Shown here piece by piece: positions 11,056 to 20,565 of a DNA stretch of 29,453 bases. Position 1 is the stretch's first letter. The number at the start of each line of letters is the position of its first letter. Location of the stretch: contig JBHJMP010000962.1 in NCBI GenBank assembly GCA_043381765.1, positions 1 through 29,453 on the forward strand, given 5' to 3'. This DNA comes from Collodictyon triciliatum (lineage: Eukaryota > CRuMs). The notes under the pieces are model-generated. The model worked only from the letters and a program-made list of their open reading frames with translations. It was not told the DNA's origin and ran no database searches. The translations under genes and the position numbers were made by a program.

Positions 11056-14000
11056 TTAGGCTTCATCAGGAACAAGCAGAATCTTTCCAACATTTTTTCT
11101 TTCCATAATGCGCCTATGTGCGTCACCAGCGGCAGAAAATGCAAACTTGGAGTCCACGATAGGGCGAACGTATCCTTTAATTTTTGAATGAAAAAACAAA
11201 CAAATAAAGCAAACAAATAAAACAAACAAACAAATAAAACAAACAAACAAATAAAACAAACAAATAAATAAAACAAACAAACAAATAAAACAAACAAACA
11301 AATAAAACAAACAAACAAATAAAACAAACAAACAAATAAAACAAACAAACAAATAAAACAAACAAACAAATAAAACAAACAAATAAAACAAACAAACAAA
11401 ACAAATAAAGCAAACAAACAAGCAAACAAGCAAACAAGAAAACAAACAAATAAAACAAACAAATAAAACAAACAAATAAAACAAACAAATAAAACAAACA
11501 AATAAAACAAACAAATAAAACAATAAAATAAAACAAACAAATAAAACAAACAAATAAAACAAACAAATAAAACAAACAAATAAAACAAACAAAAGCAAAA
11601 AGCAAATAGCAAAAACAATAAAATAAAATTAAAAAAACAAATGAGTATAATTTTAGGAAAGGAACCGAGGTGTGATAAAATAATATGCTAACAATCAAGA
11701 TCCGTTATTATTTTCTATTTCTTTTGACTGATAGATGATATTCTCAAGTGCATAAAGAACGATGAGACCTTCCTTGTACAAGCGTAAGATATCTTCCACC
11801 TCTTCTTGCATGTACTCAATCTTAAAAATAAAAAATTACAAGTAGAATTATTCGACTGCAATGATTTCATATCGACCAACAACGTTCTAATTTGCCAAAT
11901 TGTTTACTGCAGATTTGATGGGAATTTAAGGTTGGTGTAAAATTGATAGGCAACAATCAATTATTTATATTCTTATTCTTTTAACAAACACGAAGGTGGT
12001 AGTTTCTTCACGAACCTCATCAAAAAAGTGTGCCATGTTTACGCCTGCAACACTTCTGTTTTCATTGATAAGACGAAAAGGGCTGAAATTCGGAGTCTTC
12101 CACCACCCATGAACCTATACGAAATGTCAGCAGCTCAAGTTTGATATAAAAAAGAAAAGAAAAGAGAGTAGTTAAACATATAGTCATATGTCTGAAAAGA
12201 TTTAAAAATTGTGAAAGATGTCCAAGGATAACTAACCAAACTTCTTGCCAAAATGTAATTATATCGATGGTATGAAAACAAACAAGCGAAAAGATGCTAC
12301 GAGTTTCACCGGTGATAGCAGCAGCAAGCCCAAAGAAGACCAATCGACCAGGTTTACGAAGAATCTCATATCTAAAAAGAATCCAAGATAAGACAAAAAG
12401 GGCGAGTACTTTTTTTTTAATCAGGAAAATTTGTCAGAGAAAATGCTTTATTAGATGGTAAAATGTCTTATATAAATAAATTGTTAGTTCACAAATATTC
12501 AAAATTATTATTAGATTATACAAATAATTATTCAACCAACCCTTTGGCCAGTGAATCCCCCCCTTGTGCGTCAAGGATTAAATTGACTCCTGGCGGATAC
12601 TTCCATTGTTATCAAGTGTATAGTTGTATCGTATTGTAAAAAGATTTATCATTAAATAGCGACGAATAACAATAAGCTGCTATTTAAAACCTTTTCCTTC
12701 AGTGATCCGTTTGACTTCATCAGCAAAATCCTGTGTATGGTAATCGATTGGGTAGTCGCATCCTGTGTATTGGGAGAAAACAAAAATATTGCTGTAGCAT
12801 TAACATTACGGGGTCTTGTTGATAAATAAAGTCATTTGGACCCACAAATCACGTGAGAAAAAGCTTGGCAGCATAGTAAGAAAAAACGAAATAAAGAATA
12901 TATATGTTGATTTTGGATGCGACAGTAACCTTCTTTTCTGATTGCATCGTGTTTGGATTGCGACGCAGTACCGAAGATTTTAACATTTGGAATAGTTTTG
13001 GCAAGCTATGAAAAATATTCAATGTATTTAGAAATCTACACTGAGATATAGAAAATATGCCTGATGCTGGCTTCATATCCTACATATTCAAAGATATCAA
13101 AAAAGAAAAAGAAAAGGCCAGACAAATGAACACTGAGGGGAATATGAATGAAATAAGGTCATGCATGGATTATTTATCGGAAAATGGAAAATAATATATC
13201 TTTGCGTCACAAAAAAAGTCCAATAAATCAAAGAGTGACTGTTCTAATGAAATGAAAATGCAACAGGTTCAAGAGCGCTATTGGCCTGCCTGAATTGCAG
13301 CTGTCCCAACACCGCCAGCCGCTGCGTGAATCAAAATGGATTCTCGAGAACGAAGATTCCCGACACGAAAGATGCAGTGATAAGCTGTCAGGTAAACAAC
13401 AGGTAATGCTGCTGCCTCTTCAAAGGTCATTCCTTCGGGCATCAGGAACGCTTGGTTTTCTGGTACCACGACTTTTTCTGACGTAATGTTACCAACCAGT
13501 CATTAATCTTATGAATGATTACAGATTAGCCTTCAAGACTGTCAAGTAGCGGCAAAAATAAAACATACCAGCATGACACCCAAACTTCTTCATCACCAAA
13601 ACCTTATCGCCTACTTTGAACTTGGTAACGCCGTCTCCAATCAAATCAACAACACCTGAAGCCTGAAATGGATTGAGTAATTTTTCATACTGAAGAATGC
13701 GATCAATAAATGAGTAAAATAAAAGAAGAGGCGGTAAGGACTGTACTGAAAATCATATAAACATATAATATTGCTCTGCACTGAAAACACACTTCATATC
13801 CAACAACAGAGGGAGTAGGAGGAGCATCGGGATATGTGCCCTGTCGAGCCATTACTTCAGCAAAGTTCAATCCTGCGTTTTTGAGATTGTTGTGATGCCA
13901 TTTAAATACTACGATAGAATATAAGAAAGGGAACACCAGAGTCGATCTCCATGTCGATATCTCATCATTATTATCTAATTGTTATTATTATGTCTTTTTT

Positions 14001-14353
14001 ACGTTACTTTGCTGCTTGGTTAGTGTTTGCTTTAACAACACACATTTCCTCTTTTGATTTTCTTTGCGTTATTTTTTTTTTAATGCGCAGCAAAAGCAAC
14101 AAGCCTCCGAGTTAACTGCTCCTCTTTATCTTTACGTATGATTGAACAAAGCAAGATAACGAAAAAAACCTGCAGCTTTGACGCTGATGCGAACCTCCTT
14201 CTCGCCAGGAACAGGGTCAGGAAACTCTTGCACTTGAAGCACGTCGTAGCCACCCGGCGTAGTAATGACGATCGCCCTCATGGAAACTGCGGTGCGCTGG
14301 GAGGTGCTTGCGTGGCGGGCTGCAAAGAGAAGAAGCGCGTAGAAAGGAAACAT
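11056..14353 (-). CDS. VAT1-like zinc-independent quinone oxidoreductase (MDR family), 11 exons
   Basis: Proposed exons, 5' to 3': 14170-14353, 13793-13872, 13569-13662, 13290-13477, 12930-13005, 12691-12762, 12541-12589, 12242-12371, 12016-12114, 11769-11820, 11056-11174. All phases join without a break, giving 380 residues, or 356 if translation starts at the internal ATG at 14281, where family similarity begins (MRAIVITTPGGYDVLQV). The product is a medium-chain dehydrogenase/reductase of the quinone oxidoreductase/VAT1 type. Visible features are the N-terminal catalytic-domain segment GLNFAEVMARQGTYPDAPP, the nucleotide-binding turn HAAAGGVGTAAIQ, FGTASQSKHDAI, and the C-terminal RKNVGKILLVP. 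The expected cofactor is NADPH. The 24 extra N-terminal residues are hydrophobic then Arg/Ser-rich and could be an organelle-targeting peptide. Nine introns are GT-AG; intron 4 appears to use a GC donor. The viral insert begins about 350-640 bases upstream of its start. Confidence 0.88.
11175..11768 (-). other. Last intron of the VAT1-like gene, microsatellite-filled
   Basis: 594 bases, the longest intron of this gene. The donor follows the codons for LYKEG (GAAG/GTCTCA) and the acceptor is TTAAAG before YVRPIVDS. Joining them restores the conserved C-terminus. Most of the intron is a CAAACAAATAAAA-type microsatellite. Confidence 0.8.
11193..11591. repeat. CAAACAAATAAAA-type microsatellite
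   Basis: About 400 bases of AAACAAATAAAA and AAACAAACAAATAAAA units on the plus strand, with a short (GCAAACAA) variant block near 11410-11435. It lies within an intron. The long minus-strand open frames across it encode only repeats of Phe, Leu, Cys, Ile, Val and Tyr and are not genes. Confidence 0.96.
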
Positions 14354-14988
14354 GCATATTATTAGCTAAAAAAGACAAAGGTCTGGATATATGAGTGGAC
14401 GCAGGCACGAGAGGTAGTTGTGCGGGAGTAGAGCTCTTCTGATCGCGAGTCGACGGCAAAGTTTTCACGATGCTCGGCCCCGGCAAACACCCGCCATGTT
14501 GCGAAGGAAGTGTGGTTTATTACACGCTTTCGGCCGAGCCGACAGCAAGGGAAAGCACACACTTGGGAGGAGTGTGATGAGGGAACAAGAGTGTAGGCTT
14601 GATATAAAAAAGAGAACAGAGAAAAAAGAAATCAACCATTCGACTGATATCAACATATACTTGGATATCGATTTTTTTTCTTGATATGAAGTATATATTG
14701 AAATCACTTAAACCCCGCAACCCCAAAATTTTTTATAAAATCGTTTTCTGATACTATATTTGATATGTATAGTCGAATATTAGCCCTGACACTGAAAGAT
14801 GTGTGCCGATGACAGGCGAGACTGCAAACACTGACACACTAACATAGAATTCTATCCTCTGATTTATATAGATTAGCTGGGTTGGTTTAATATTTTAACT
14901 TAAGCTTATGCACTTGTGCAGTTTTGCAGTAACAATATTTCTTACGGCGATGCTTGGCCCTAACACCGACCCAGCAACCCAGCGAAAA
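14354..14988. other. Host-virus boundary region without genes
   Basis: Lies between the VAT1-like start and the first viral gene. The left part is probably the host promoter; the right part should contain the viral left terminus. Base composition becomes AT-rich from about 14,580. Imperfect internal repeats occur: AGCCCTGACACTGA near 14,782 resembles GGCCCTAACACCGA near 14,956, and ACCCAGC occurs twice at 14969-14986. No terminal inverted repeat can be assigned because the right end of the virus is outside the window. Confidence 0.5.
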
Positions 14989-15771
14989 TCAAAGTTTGCG
15001 TGCTCTTGACACAACCGCCTTCATCTTTTTGGGGTCCTTGATAGCATCCATAATATTTTTTAATTCACGTTTCTCATTTGCCCCAAACCCACCGCGTTGA
15101 GCCCAGCGTTCGATGTCAGGGAATTTCCCAGGACCGAATCGTTTGCCAGATTGCACACCAAAGTATTGCCCATTACCATCAGGAACAATTTTGACTTCGG
15201 AAATACCATTTGTGAATCTTATAATTTTTGAAGTGGGGCTGCCATTCACTGCACTGGATAAAATATTTTCCTGGAAAAATTCAGATGTTTGGATAAATCC
15301 TTTTTCTAATTTCAAAGGCTCACCTGTGCGCATAGATGCATATGCTTCGTTCTGTATCTTTATTTTTTTTATAAAGTCTAGTCGTCTCACAATATCACGA
15401 TTAGTTTCATTGGGGAATTGAATATATTGCGCACCTACGTCTTCAAATTGTTTGATTAGATTCTGTTTCTTTTGTTGTAAAGATACATCTGGGTCATTAA
15501 GACTTTCAATAAAGTCAGACAGATTTCTCGTTGGTATATTTTCACCCGGTCTTAGTCTTGTCAATTCAGCTTCAAAATCTTCACCCTGAGCCATACGAAA
15601 TCCCTCAGCAATTGCAATTTTATATTCACTTAATGTAAACTCACCCACCGGGTCATCTTCATCTTCACGAGGGGCGCGTTCACCTAAGTCTCTTACAATT
15701 GTACCTCTGCTTCCTGTTCCTCGAGTTCCTTTACCTGAGTATTCCATTGTATCTCCACTCGTATCAGCCAT
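14989..15771 (-). CDS. Viral protein of unknown function, 260 aa
   Basis: Leftmost viral gene, ATG at 15771. Not recognised. The N-terminal 40 residues are Gly/Arg/Asp-rich and probably disordered. The middle is helical and charged (EYKIAIAEGFRMAQ, QQKKQNLIKQFEDVGAQY). The C-terminal third contains GQYFGVQSGKRFGPGKFPD and ends in a basic segment (KKMKAVVSRARKL). There are no membrane segments and no cysteines in the parts examined. It lies in tandem with two larger minus-strand genes of equally unknown function, so all three could form one transcriptional block, perhaps of structural or virion-associated proteins. That is inference from position only. Confidence 0.8.
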   Translation of the reverse strand: MADTSGDTMEYSGKGTRGTGSRGTIVRDLGERAPREDEDDPVGEFTLSEYKIAIAEGFRMAQGEDFEAELTRLRPGENIPTRNLSDFIESLNDPDVSLQQKKQNLIKQFEDVGAQYIQFPNETNRDIVRRLDFIKKIKIQNEAYASMRTGEPLKLEKGFIQTSEFFQENILSSAVNGSPTSKIIRFTNGISEVKIVPDGNGQYFGVQSGKRFGPGKFPDIERWAQRGGFGANEKRELKNIMDAIKDPKKMKAVVSRARKL

Positions 15772-15883
15772 ATACCTACATAGAAATTTATTTATGCAGT
15801 TATACCTATAAATCTTGTTCTATTCTCATCTAACCAGATTTTAAATAAATATTTTGATTGTCCTCTTGCAATACTCCTATATT

Positions 15884-17029
15884 TTATAGATACGGACGCG
15901 CTGATGATTTTTTACTTTCAAGTATACCTTGTCGATCATCTGGTTCTATTCCAAACTCTTCTAGCAAATCAACATCCTCTGCTAACACCGTGTTAAAAGT
16001 TGTATTAAAATCCGTCTGGGCGTCTACATAATCCTCTTCCTGTTCTCCATATCTTGTGACATCAGATATATTCAAATCATCAGCAACATGATACCCTGCC
16101 ATATGTTCTGAGACATCTAACATTCTTTGTCGATATATATCAACGAATCGCACATAATTCTCAAAGGAATCTTCGACTTGTAAACCCAAAAATAAATCAC
16201 GAGTTGCTTTTAAAAACATATATGCGGCTCTTGCGTCTAAAGCCCAAGGGTATAATGGAAATAATTCATATTGTTCTGGACTGGATGGAATTTCCAACGT
16301 TTCATTAATACCTTCAAAAAATGTTCTCACTCTTTTAACAGTATCATAAGACATCTTAAACATTGACGATTGATTACTAATATTTTCTACAAAAACATTC
16401 TGTGTAACACGGTCAGCTCTTCCTTTTGCAATATCATTGACTATATCTTCAGCATCCTCAAAATATACTGAAATATCATAGTCCCAATCAAAAATAGTGT
16501 TTGAACCAATTGTCTCATCACCCAAAATAAAAGACTGTCCTGGAGGTAATTGTTTAGTAGACCCATACAGCTCGGATATATCCACTTCTTTTTCACCCCT
16601 TGCTTTTTTGGCATCAATCATAGTAGATATATTCCCAAATCTAGTTCTACTATAATCTTTGGCATATTGATTCATATTTTCAGTTATATAGGGTCTCAAC
16701 TGACCTAAATTTTTTACAACTCGTGTAACACTGATATCAGTTAATGCATTCAGTTCGTTAAATACTGCAAAGTAAATATTATTTGTAAAATTCAATCGGT
16801 CTTCAGGGTCATCTACAATATCCAAAGTTAGATAATTAAATCCTAAATTATCTCTGCTAAAGTCATATCCCAATCGTTCTAAAACTTTTTTAAATTCCGT
16901 GTACAATTGTCTTAAGAATGACTGCCTTAACCCTTCGTTTTCTGGAGGTAGTGTATTAATGCTAGTCAATATTTGACTAGTCACAAACCGATAACTATCG
17001 TCTCTTGCATTATACTTAAATCGGTCCAT
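15884..17029 (-). CDS. Viral protein of unknown function, 381 aa
   Basis: The first ATG is at 17029 (the codon before it is TTG). Not recognised. The protein is acidic, largely helical, rich in Asp, Asn, Phe and Tyr, and poor in Cys. Notable segments are DNLGFNYLTLDIVDDPEDR, YITENMNQYAKDYSRTRFG and an acidic C-terminal third (EEDYVDAQTDF, AEDVDLLEEFGIEPDD). There is no signal peptide or transmembrane segment. It is tandem with the 14989-15771 gene (about 110 bases apart) and the 17169-19109 gene. A structural or scaffold role is possible but unsupported by motif. Confidence 0.82.
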   Translation of the reverse strand: MDRFKYNARDDSYRFVTSQILTSINTLPPENEGLRQSFLRQLYTEFKKVLERLGYDFSRDNLGFNYLTLDIVDDPEDRLNFTNNIYFAVFNELNALTDISVTRVVKNLGQLRPYITENMNQYAKDYSRTRFGNISTMIDAKKARGEKEVDISELYGSTKQLPPGQSFILGDETIGSNTIFDWDYDISVYFEDAEDIVNDIAKGRADRVTQNVFVENISNQSSMFKMSYDTVKRVRTFFEGINETLEIPSSPEQYELFPLYPWALDARAAYMFLKATRDLFLGLQVEDSFENYVRFVDIYRQRMLDVSEHMAGYHVADDLNISDVTRYGEQEEDYVDAQTDFNTTFNTVLAEDVDLLEEFGIEPDDRQGILESKKSSARPYL

Positions 17030-17168
17030 CAATGTGATTTTTTGATATTCTAATTATTCCTCTTTATTTTTTTCTTTTTTTTTTCTCAATTTACTGCCTG
17101 ATGTTTTGCCTGCGCAAATATTTCTCTTTCAATCCTCTCTTTTTCTTTTTTATCTACTCCTTCCTCTG

Positions 17169-19109
17169 TTATTGTTCTTCTATAGCCTTTGCTGATTTCC
17201 CCTCCTTCTCTTTTGCTGCCTTTGCAAGCTCCTCTTCCATAGACAGTTGCTTTGGGCTTTTAAATTTTTTAAATGCTTCTGATTTAACAGGGGTCGCTTC
17301 TGCTTGAACAGATTTAACTCTCTTTGTAATTTCACTTTGTTTGGTAAGAGACAAAATATACTCAATAAACTTTTTAATTGTCGCAGGCTGTTCAACATGT
17401 TTTTTCATTACAAAATCAGTTAAATTTATAACCAAGTCGTCCCCATCTAGATCAGCATCATTATCTATGTCAGGCATCCTAAGTCCAAATGCTTTATTAA
17501 AAAACTTATGAGAATCCTCATCCAACAACAAATCTATTTTCTTTAACAAAAATTTACGCTTTTTTACTTTGTCAGGAATTGCTGTTGTTTTAAGAAAATC
17601 ACTCAACACACCTAAAAACTTTGATACAGTAGTTTTAGTGCTGTACATTATTTTTAATTGATTGCCCCACTTTTGCATCAACATTTGTTTATATGGCTCC
17701 TGTTGTGTTTCATATAATGATTTGCGACGTTCTTTAGGTGACTCTTCCATCGGTGAAAAAGATAATTTTTTTTTTACAATTGGCTTTTCTTGGGGTGTTG
17801 ATTGTTTCGGTGTAGGTTGTTTCGGTGGTGATTTTTTGGGTGGAGTTTTTTCTTTTGGAGGTGAAGGTGTATCTTTAGGTCTATTGCCTTCGAAATCAAA
17901 AGTGTCAGCAGCTACAAATTTCTCTGATTCATCAACCACAGGTCTTGGTGGTTTTTTTGACTTTTTCTTTTCAATTAATGGTTTTAACTTTGGGCTTTTA
18001 AATACGGCTTCTATATCTAAAGTTGGTGCAGGTTTTGAAGGAGTCTTTGGTTTTTCTTTTTCTTTTTCAGGTGACGGTTTTTTTGACTCTTGTTGAGATG
18101 GTGCTTCACTTGCTTGTTTGCTTTGTGACCTGGTTACAACTCCTGAGGCTACTTGTGACCCAGCTCTTGAAGGGTCTAAACTTGCACTTGCAGACCTTGC
18201 CAATCCTGCCTGTTGATGAGTTTCGTATATATTGGATGTTGTTGGTATTTTTTCATTAACTAATTGAACATTATCAAAAAAGTGATTAATTGAATTGACT
18301 GTCCATTTTCCAAACTCTCGTGTTTCACCTGGAGCTTTTAGTGAGTTAGCAAATGCGATTAAAGATTCTCTCACCGCAGTGTTAAACTCACCTCCCTTTC
18401 CAAAATTTAAAGCTTTCATTGTTTTCATTTTTTCTATAAGTGTTGTTCCAGAATCTACACCCATTGATGGATGTGCTTCAAAATATTGCCCTCTCAGATT
18501 CTTATTAAACCAACTGTTGAATAATTCATTTTTATTTTTTCCTTTTGGTGGACTGACTACTTTGACTTGTGGTGACAACTTTTCTCTTTCTTTCTGCAAC
18601 TCTTGAACTTTTTCTGGTGTGATTCTTTGCATTTTTTCTTTTAGACTTTCAACTGGTTTCGACTTTGGTGGACTGTCTTCTTCACTTTCGCTTACATTAA
18701 CACTTATATCTGCTAGTTTTTTTTGCTTTTTTGATTTTTTGGATTCTGCCGCTGCTGGTTTTAAAGGGGCAACTTTTGCAGGTTTTTCGGGACTATATTC
18801 TGGGACCATACTTACGCGGGACGGTTGTTTTGAGGGAGGCTGGTCTGTTATCTGTTTTAAATATAAAGGCATCTCTTGTAAATATTTAAAAGGAACAAAG
18901 GAATATCCCACATAACAAAGTTTATAAAGATTTTTGGATCTTCTTTTTGCTGTTGCCAATTCATCATCTAAATCCTTTTGAGCGCGGCTGTTAGTACAAT
19001 ATTGTCTAATTGTTTCCCACCATTTTTTTATATCTACAACTGAATCAATTGTCCAATCATCAAACATTTTTTCAAGTTCTTCCTGGCTACCATATTTTAC
19101 CCAACTCAT
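17169..19109 (-). CDS. Large viral Lys/Pro/Ser-rich protein of unknown function, 646 aa
   Basis: Start taken at the ATG at 19109; the frame extends four codons further to a TTG. The first 90 residues look globular (MSWVKYGSQEELEKMFDDW, then a Cys/Tyr-rich segment). The next 370 residues are dominated by low-complexity Pro/Lys/Ser/Glu linkers (PSPPKEKTPPKKSPPKQP). Two more ordered stretches are embedded: about residues 200-290 (LFNSWFNKNLRGQYFEAHPS) and about 490-610 (WGNQLKIMYSTKTTVSKFLG, then an acidic turn). The C-terminus is a charged Glu/Lys helix. The composition suggests a nucleic-acid-associated or tegument-like protein, but no family is recognised. It is divergent from the integrase gene, with about 190 bases between the two starts. 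Confidence 0.82.
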   Translation of the reverse strand: MSWVKYGSQEELEKMFDDWTIDSVVDIKKWWETIRQYCTNSRAQKDLDDELATAKRRSKNLYKLCYVGYSFVPFKYLQEMPLYLKQITDQPPSKQPSRVSMVPEYSPEKPAKVAPLKPAAAESKKSKKQKKLADISVNVSESEEDSPPKSKPVESLKEKMQRITPEKVQELQKEREKLSPQVKVVSPPKGKNKNELFNSWFNKNLRGQYFEAHPSMGVDSGTTLIEKMKTMKALNFGKGGEFNTAVRESLIAFANSLKAPGETREFGKWTVNSINHFFDNVQLVNEKIPTTSNIYETHQQAGLARSASASLDPSRAGSQVASGVVTRSQSKQASEAPSQQESKKPSPEKEKEKPKTPSKPAPTLDIEAVFKSPKLKPLIEKKKSKKPPRPVVDESEKFVAADTFDFEGNRPKDTPSPPKEKTPPKKSPPKQPTPKQSTPQEKPIVKKKLSFSPMEESPKERRKSLYETQQEPYKQMLMQKWGNQLKIMYSTKTTVSKFLGVLSDFLKTTAIPDKVKKRKFLLKKIDLLLDEDSHKFFNKAFGLRMPDIDNDADLDGDDLVINLTDFVMKKHVEQPATIKKFIEYILSLTKQSEITKRVKSVQAEATPVKSEAFKKFKSPKQLSMEEELAKAAKEKEGKSAKAIEEQ

Positions 19110-19137
19110 ATATTTTATCAATAAAATTTATTTCTTG

Positions 19138-19353
19138 ATGAAATCAATGGCAAAGCAAAAGCAGTACAAAAAAACTAAAGTCGAAAAGAAAAAGAAGGAC
19201 TACAAGTTGAAAAACATGTACGACCCGGAATTTTCCAGCAGTGCGTTCATTCACAAAAATATGCAAAATCAGTTGGCAAAAAAAAATATCGACGAAAATA
19301 ATGGAGCAGTCCAAAATTCTAACAAGAGACAAATGGCAAGCAAAATTAAATGA
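19138..19353 (+). CDS. Possible small basic viral protein, 71 aa
   Basis: ATG at 19138 shortly downstream of an AT-rich divergent promoter region. The first half is almost all Lys/Gln/Tyr (KQKQYKKTKVEKKKKDYKLK), followed by NMYDPEFSSSAFIHKNMQNQ, which looks less like chance. Its last 53 bases overlap the integrase start (19301) in another frame. A short overlapping gene is common in compact viral genomes, but no homolog is recognised and it could also be a 5' leader ORF. Confidence 0.4.
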   Translation: MKSMAKQKQYKKTKVEKKKKDYKLKNMYDPEFSSSAFIHKNMQNQLAKKNIDENNGAVQNSNKRQMASKIK

Positions 19354-20560
19354 TGTTTATTACAACGCACCAAAACACACAAATTCCCGTGACAGTCTTT
19401 TCCGCGCTGTTCGTGAATTCGGCATCCCACGGAGTTACGTCGATAAATTTATCCGTGTCCAACCCGACTGGCAAACGCACCAAAAAATTGGGACAGCCAA
19501 AACAACACCAACACTGCAACGCTCAAAGCCTGGATACTTGCAAATGGACGCCATGGATATTAAAAAACTAGAGTCGCCACATATAACCGATTTGTTGAAT
19601 TTTGTGGATGTGTACAGCAGAAAGGCCTGGTCGTTTGCATTGCCAAGCGCCACTGCGGAAAATGTAGTTGAGTGTCTTGAAGACATTAAAAGTGACTACC
19701 CATTTTTACATACAATTCAATCCGACAATGCTCAAAACTTTTCAGCCCAGGAAGTTGAAAATTGGATGAAAAAAAACGGTATACGACACGTTTTTTCGAG
19801 CGTCGCAAATCCAACAACAAACGCATACGTGGAACGCTTTAATGGACGAATCAAAAAAGCACTTTACTCGTATAAACAGAAAACAGGAAAAGACCCGATT
19901 CCCCAACTGGATGAGTTTGTTGAAGCATTTAATCTTACACCAAACGCAACAACTAAAGTTGTTCCTGAACTTGCAATTCTTGACAAATACAAAGACAAGA
20001 TAGCTGAAAATGTAAGTTACTATAACGCAAATAAAAATATTAGCAAAGGACCTCAAAGTCGTTTGCAAATTGGTGACAAAGTACGCGTCGCAATTGAAAA
20101 AGTTGTTTTCGGCTCAGCGCTTAAAAATGAAATTAAAAAAGACAGAGGGTATATGCCCAAGTGGTCGTTTGACCTTTATGAAATATCAAAAGTATATGAA
20201 CCAGAAAGTGAATTTGCAGTTATCATGTACGGTCTAAAATATAACAAAGATTGGGACTTGTCTGGAAAGAAATTTCAAAGACACGACCTTTTAAAAGTCG
20301 ATAGCGATACAGCCGAGGGCAGGCATGTACCCAAACATGAACTGTATGACTTTAAAGAATTGTATAAGGAAAAACGCGGGGTTGGACGAACGCGCACGAA
20401 ACCGATCGGTCCCAAAGGCCCACCGGGTAAACGAGGGCGCCCACCTAAACCAAAAGACCCCAACGAGCCAATCAAAGAAAAACGCCCTCGAGGACGACCA
20501 AAAAAAATACAAAGTCAACCACCAGTAATAGAAGGTGCAGATAAGGGTTTGTCGGATTAG
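19301..20560 (+). CDS. Retrovirus-type (rve) integrase with C-terminal AT-hooks
   Basis: The product should catalyse insertion of the viral DNA into the host chromosome. Start chosen at the ATG at 19301 because family-like sequence (LNDVYYNAPKHTNSRDSLF) begins soon after; the frame is open further upstream. The rve core holds the three acidic residues: Asp in LQMDAMDI, Asp in HTIQSDNAQNF, and Glu in NAYVERFNGR. Exactly 35 residues separate the last two (D,D35E). A chromo/SH3-like C-terminal domain follows (GDKVRVAIEK, MPKWSFDLYEISKVYE, FQRHDLLKVD), as in Polinton integrases. The tail carries two AT-hook-like motifs (GKRGRPPKP and RPRGRPKK), the first preceded by a short Gly-x-y run. The gene ends 5 bases from the convergent 20566-21096 gene. 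All catalytic residues are present. Confidence 0.95.
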   Translation: MEQSKILTRDKWQAKLNDVYYNAPKHTNSRDSLFRAVREFGIPRSYVDKFIRVQPDWQTHQKIGTAKTTPTLQRSKPGYLQMDAMDIKKLESPHITDLLNFVDVYSRKAWSFALPSATAENVVECLEDIKSDYPFLHTIQSDNAQNFSAQEVENWMKKNGIRHVFSSVANPTTNAYVERFNGRIKKALYSYKQKTGKDPIPQLDEFVEAFNLTPNATTKVVPELAILDKYKDKIAENVSYYNANKNISKGPQSRLQIGDKVRVAIEKVVFGSALKNEIKKDRGYMPKWSFDLYEISKVYEPESEFAVIMYGLKYNKDWDLSGKKFQRHDLLKVDSDTAEGRHVPKHELYDFKELYKEKRGVGRTRTKPIGPKGPPGKRGRPPKPKDPNEPIKEKRPRGRPKKIQSQPPVIEGADKGLSD

Positions 20561-20565
20561 TTTTT

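Noticed and set aside
11010-11698. Three long minus-strand open frames encoding Phe/Leu/Cys/Ile-rich repeats
   Set aside because: They are translations of the intronic microsatellite. Only the last 119 bases (11056-11174) are coding, as the final VAT1-like exon.
19742-20068. Cys/Phe-rich minus-strand ORF
   Set aside because: Antisense to the integrase core, with the composition expected of a reverse-strand shadow.
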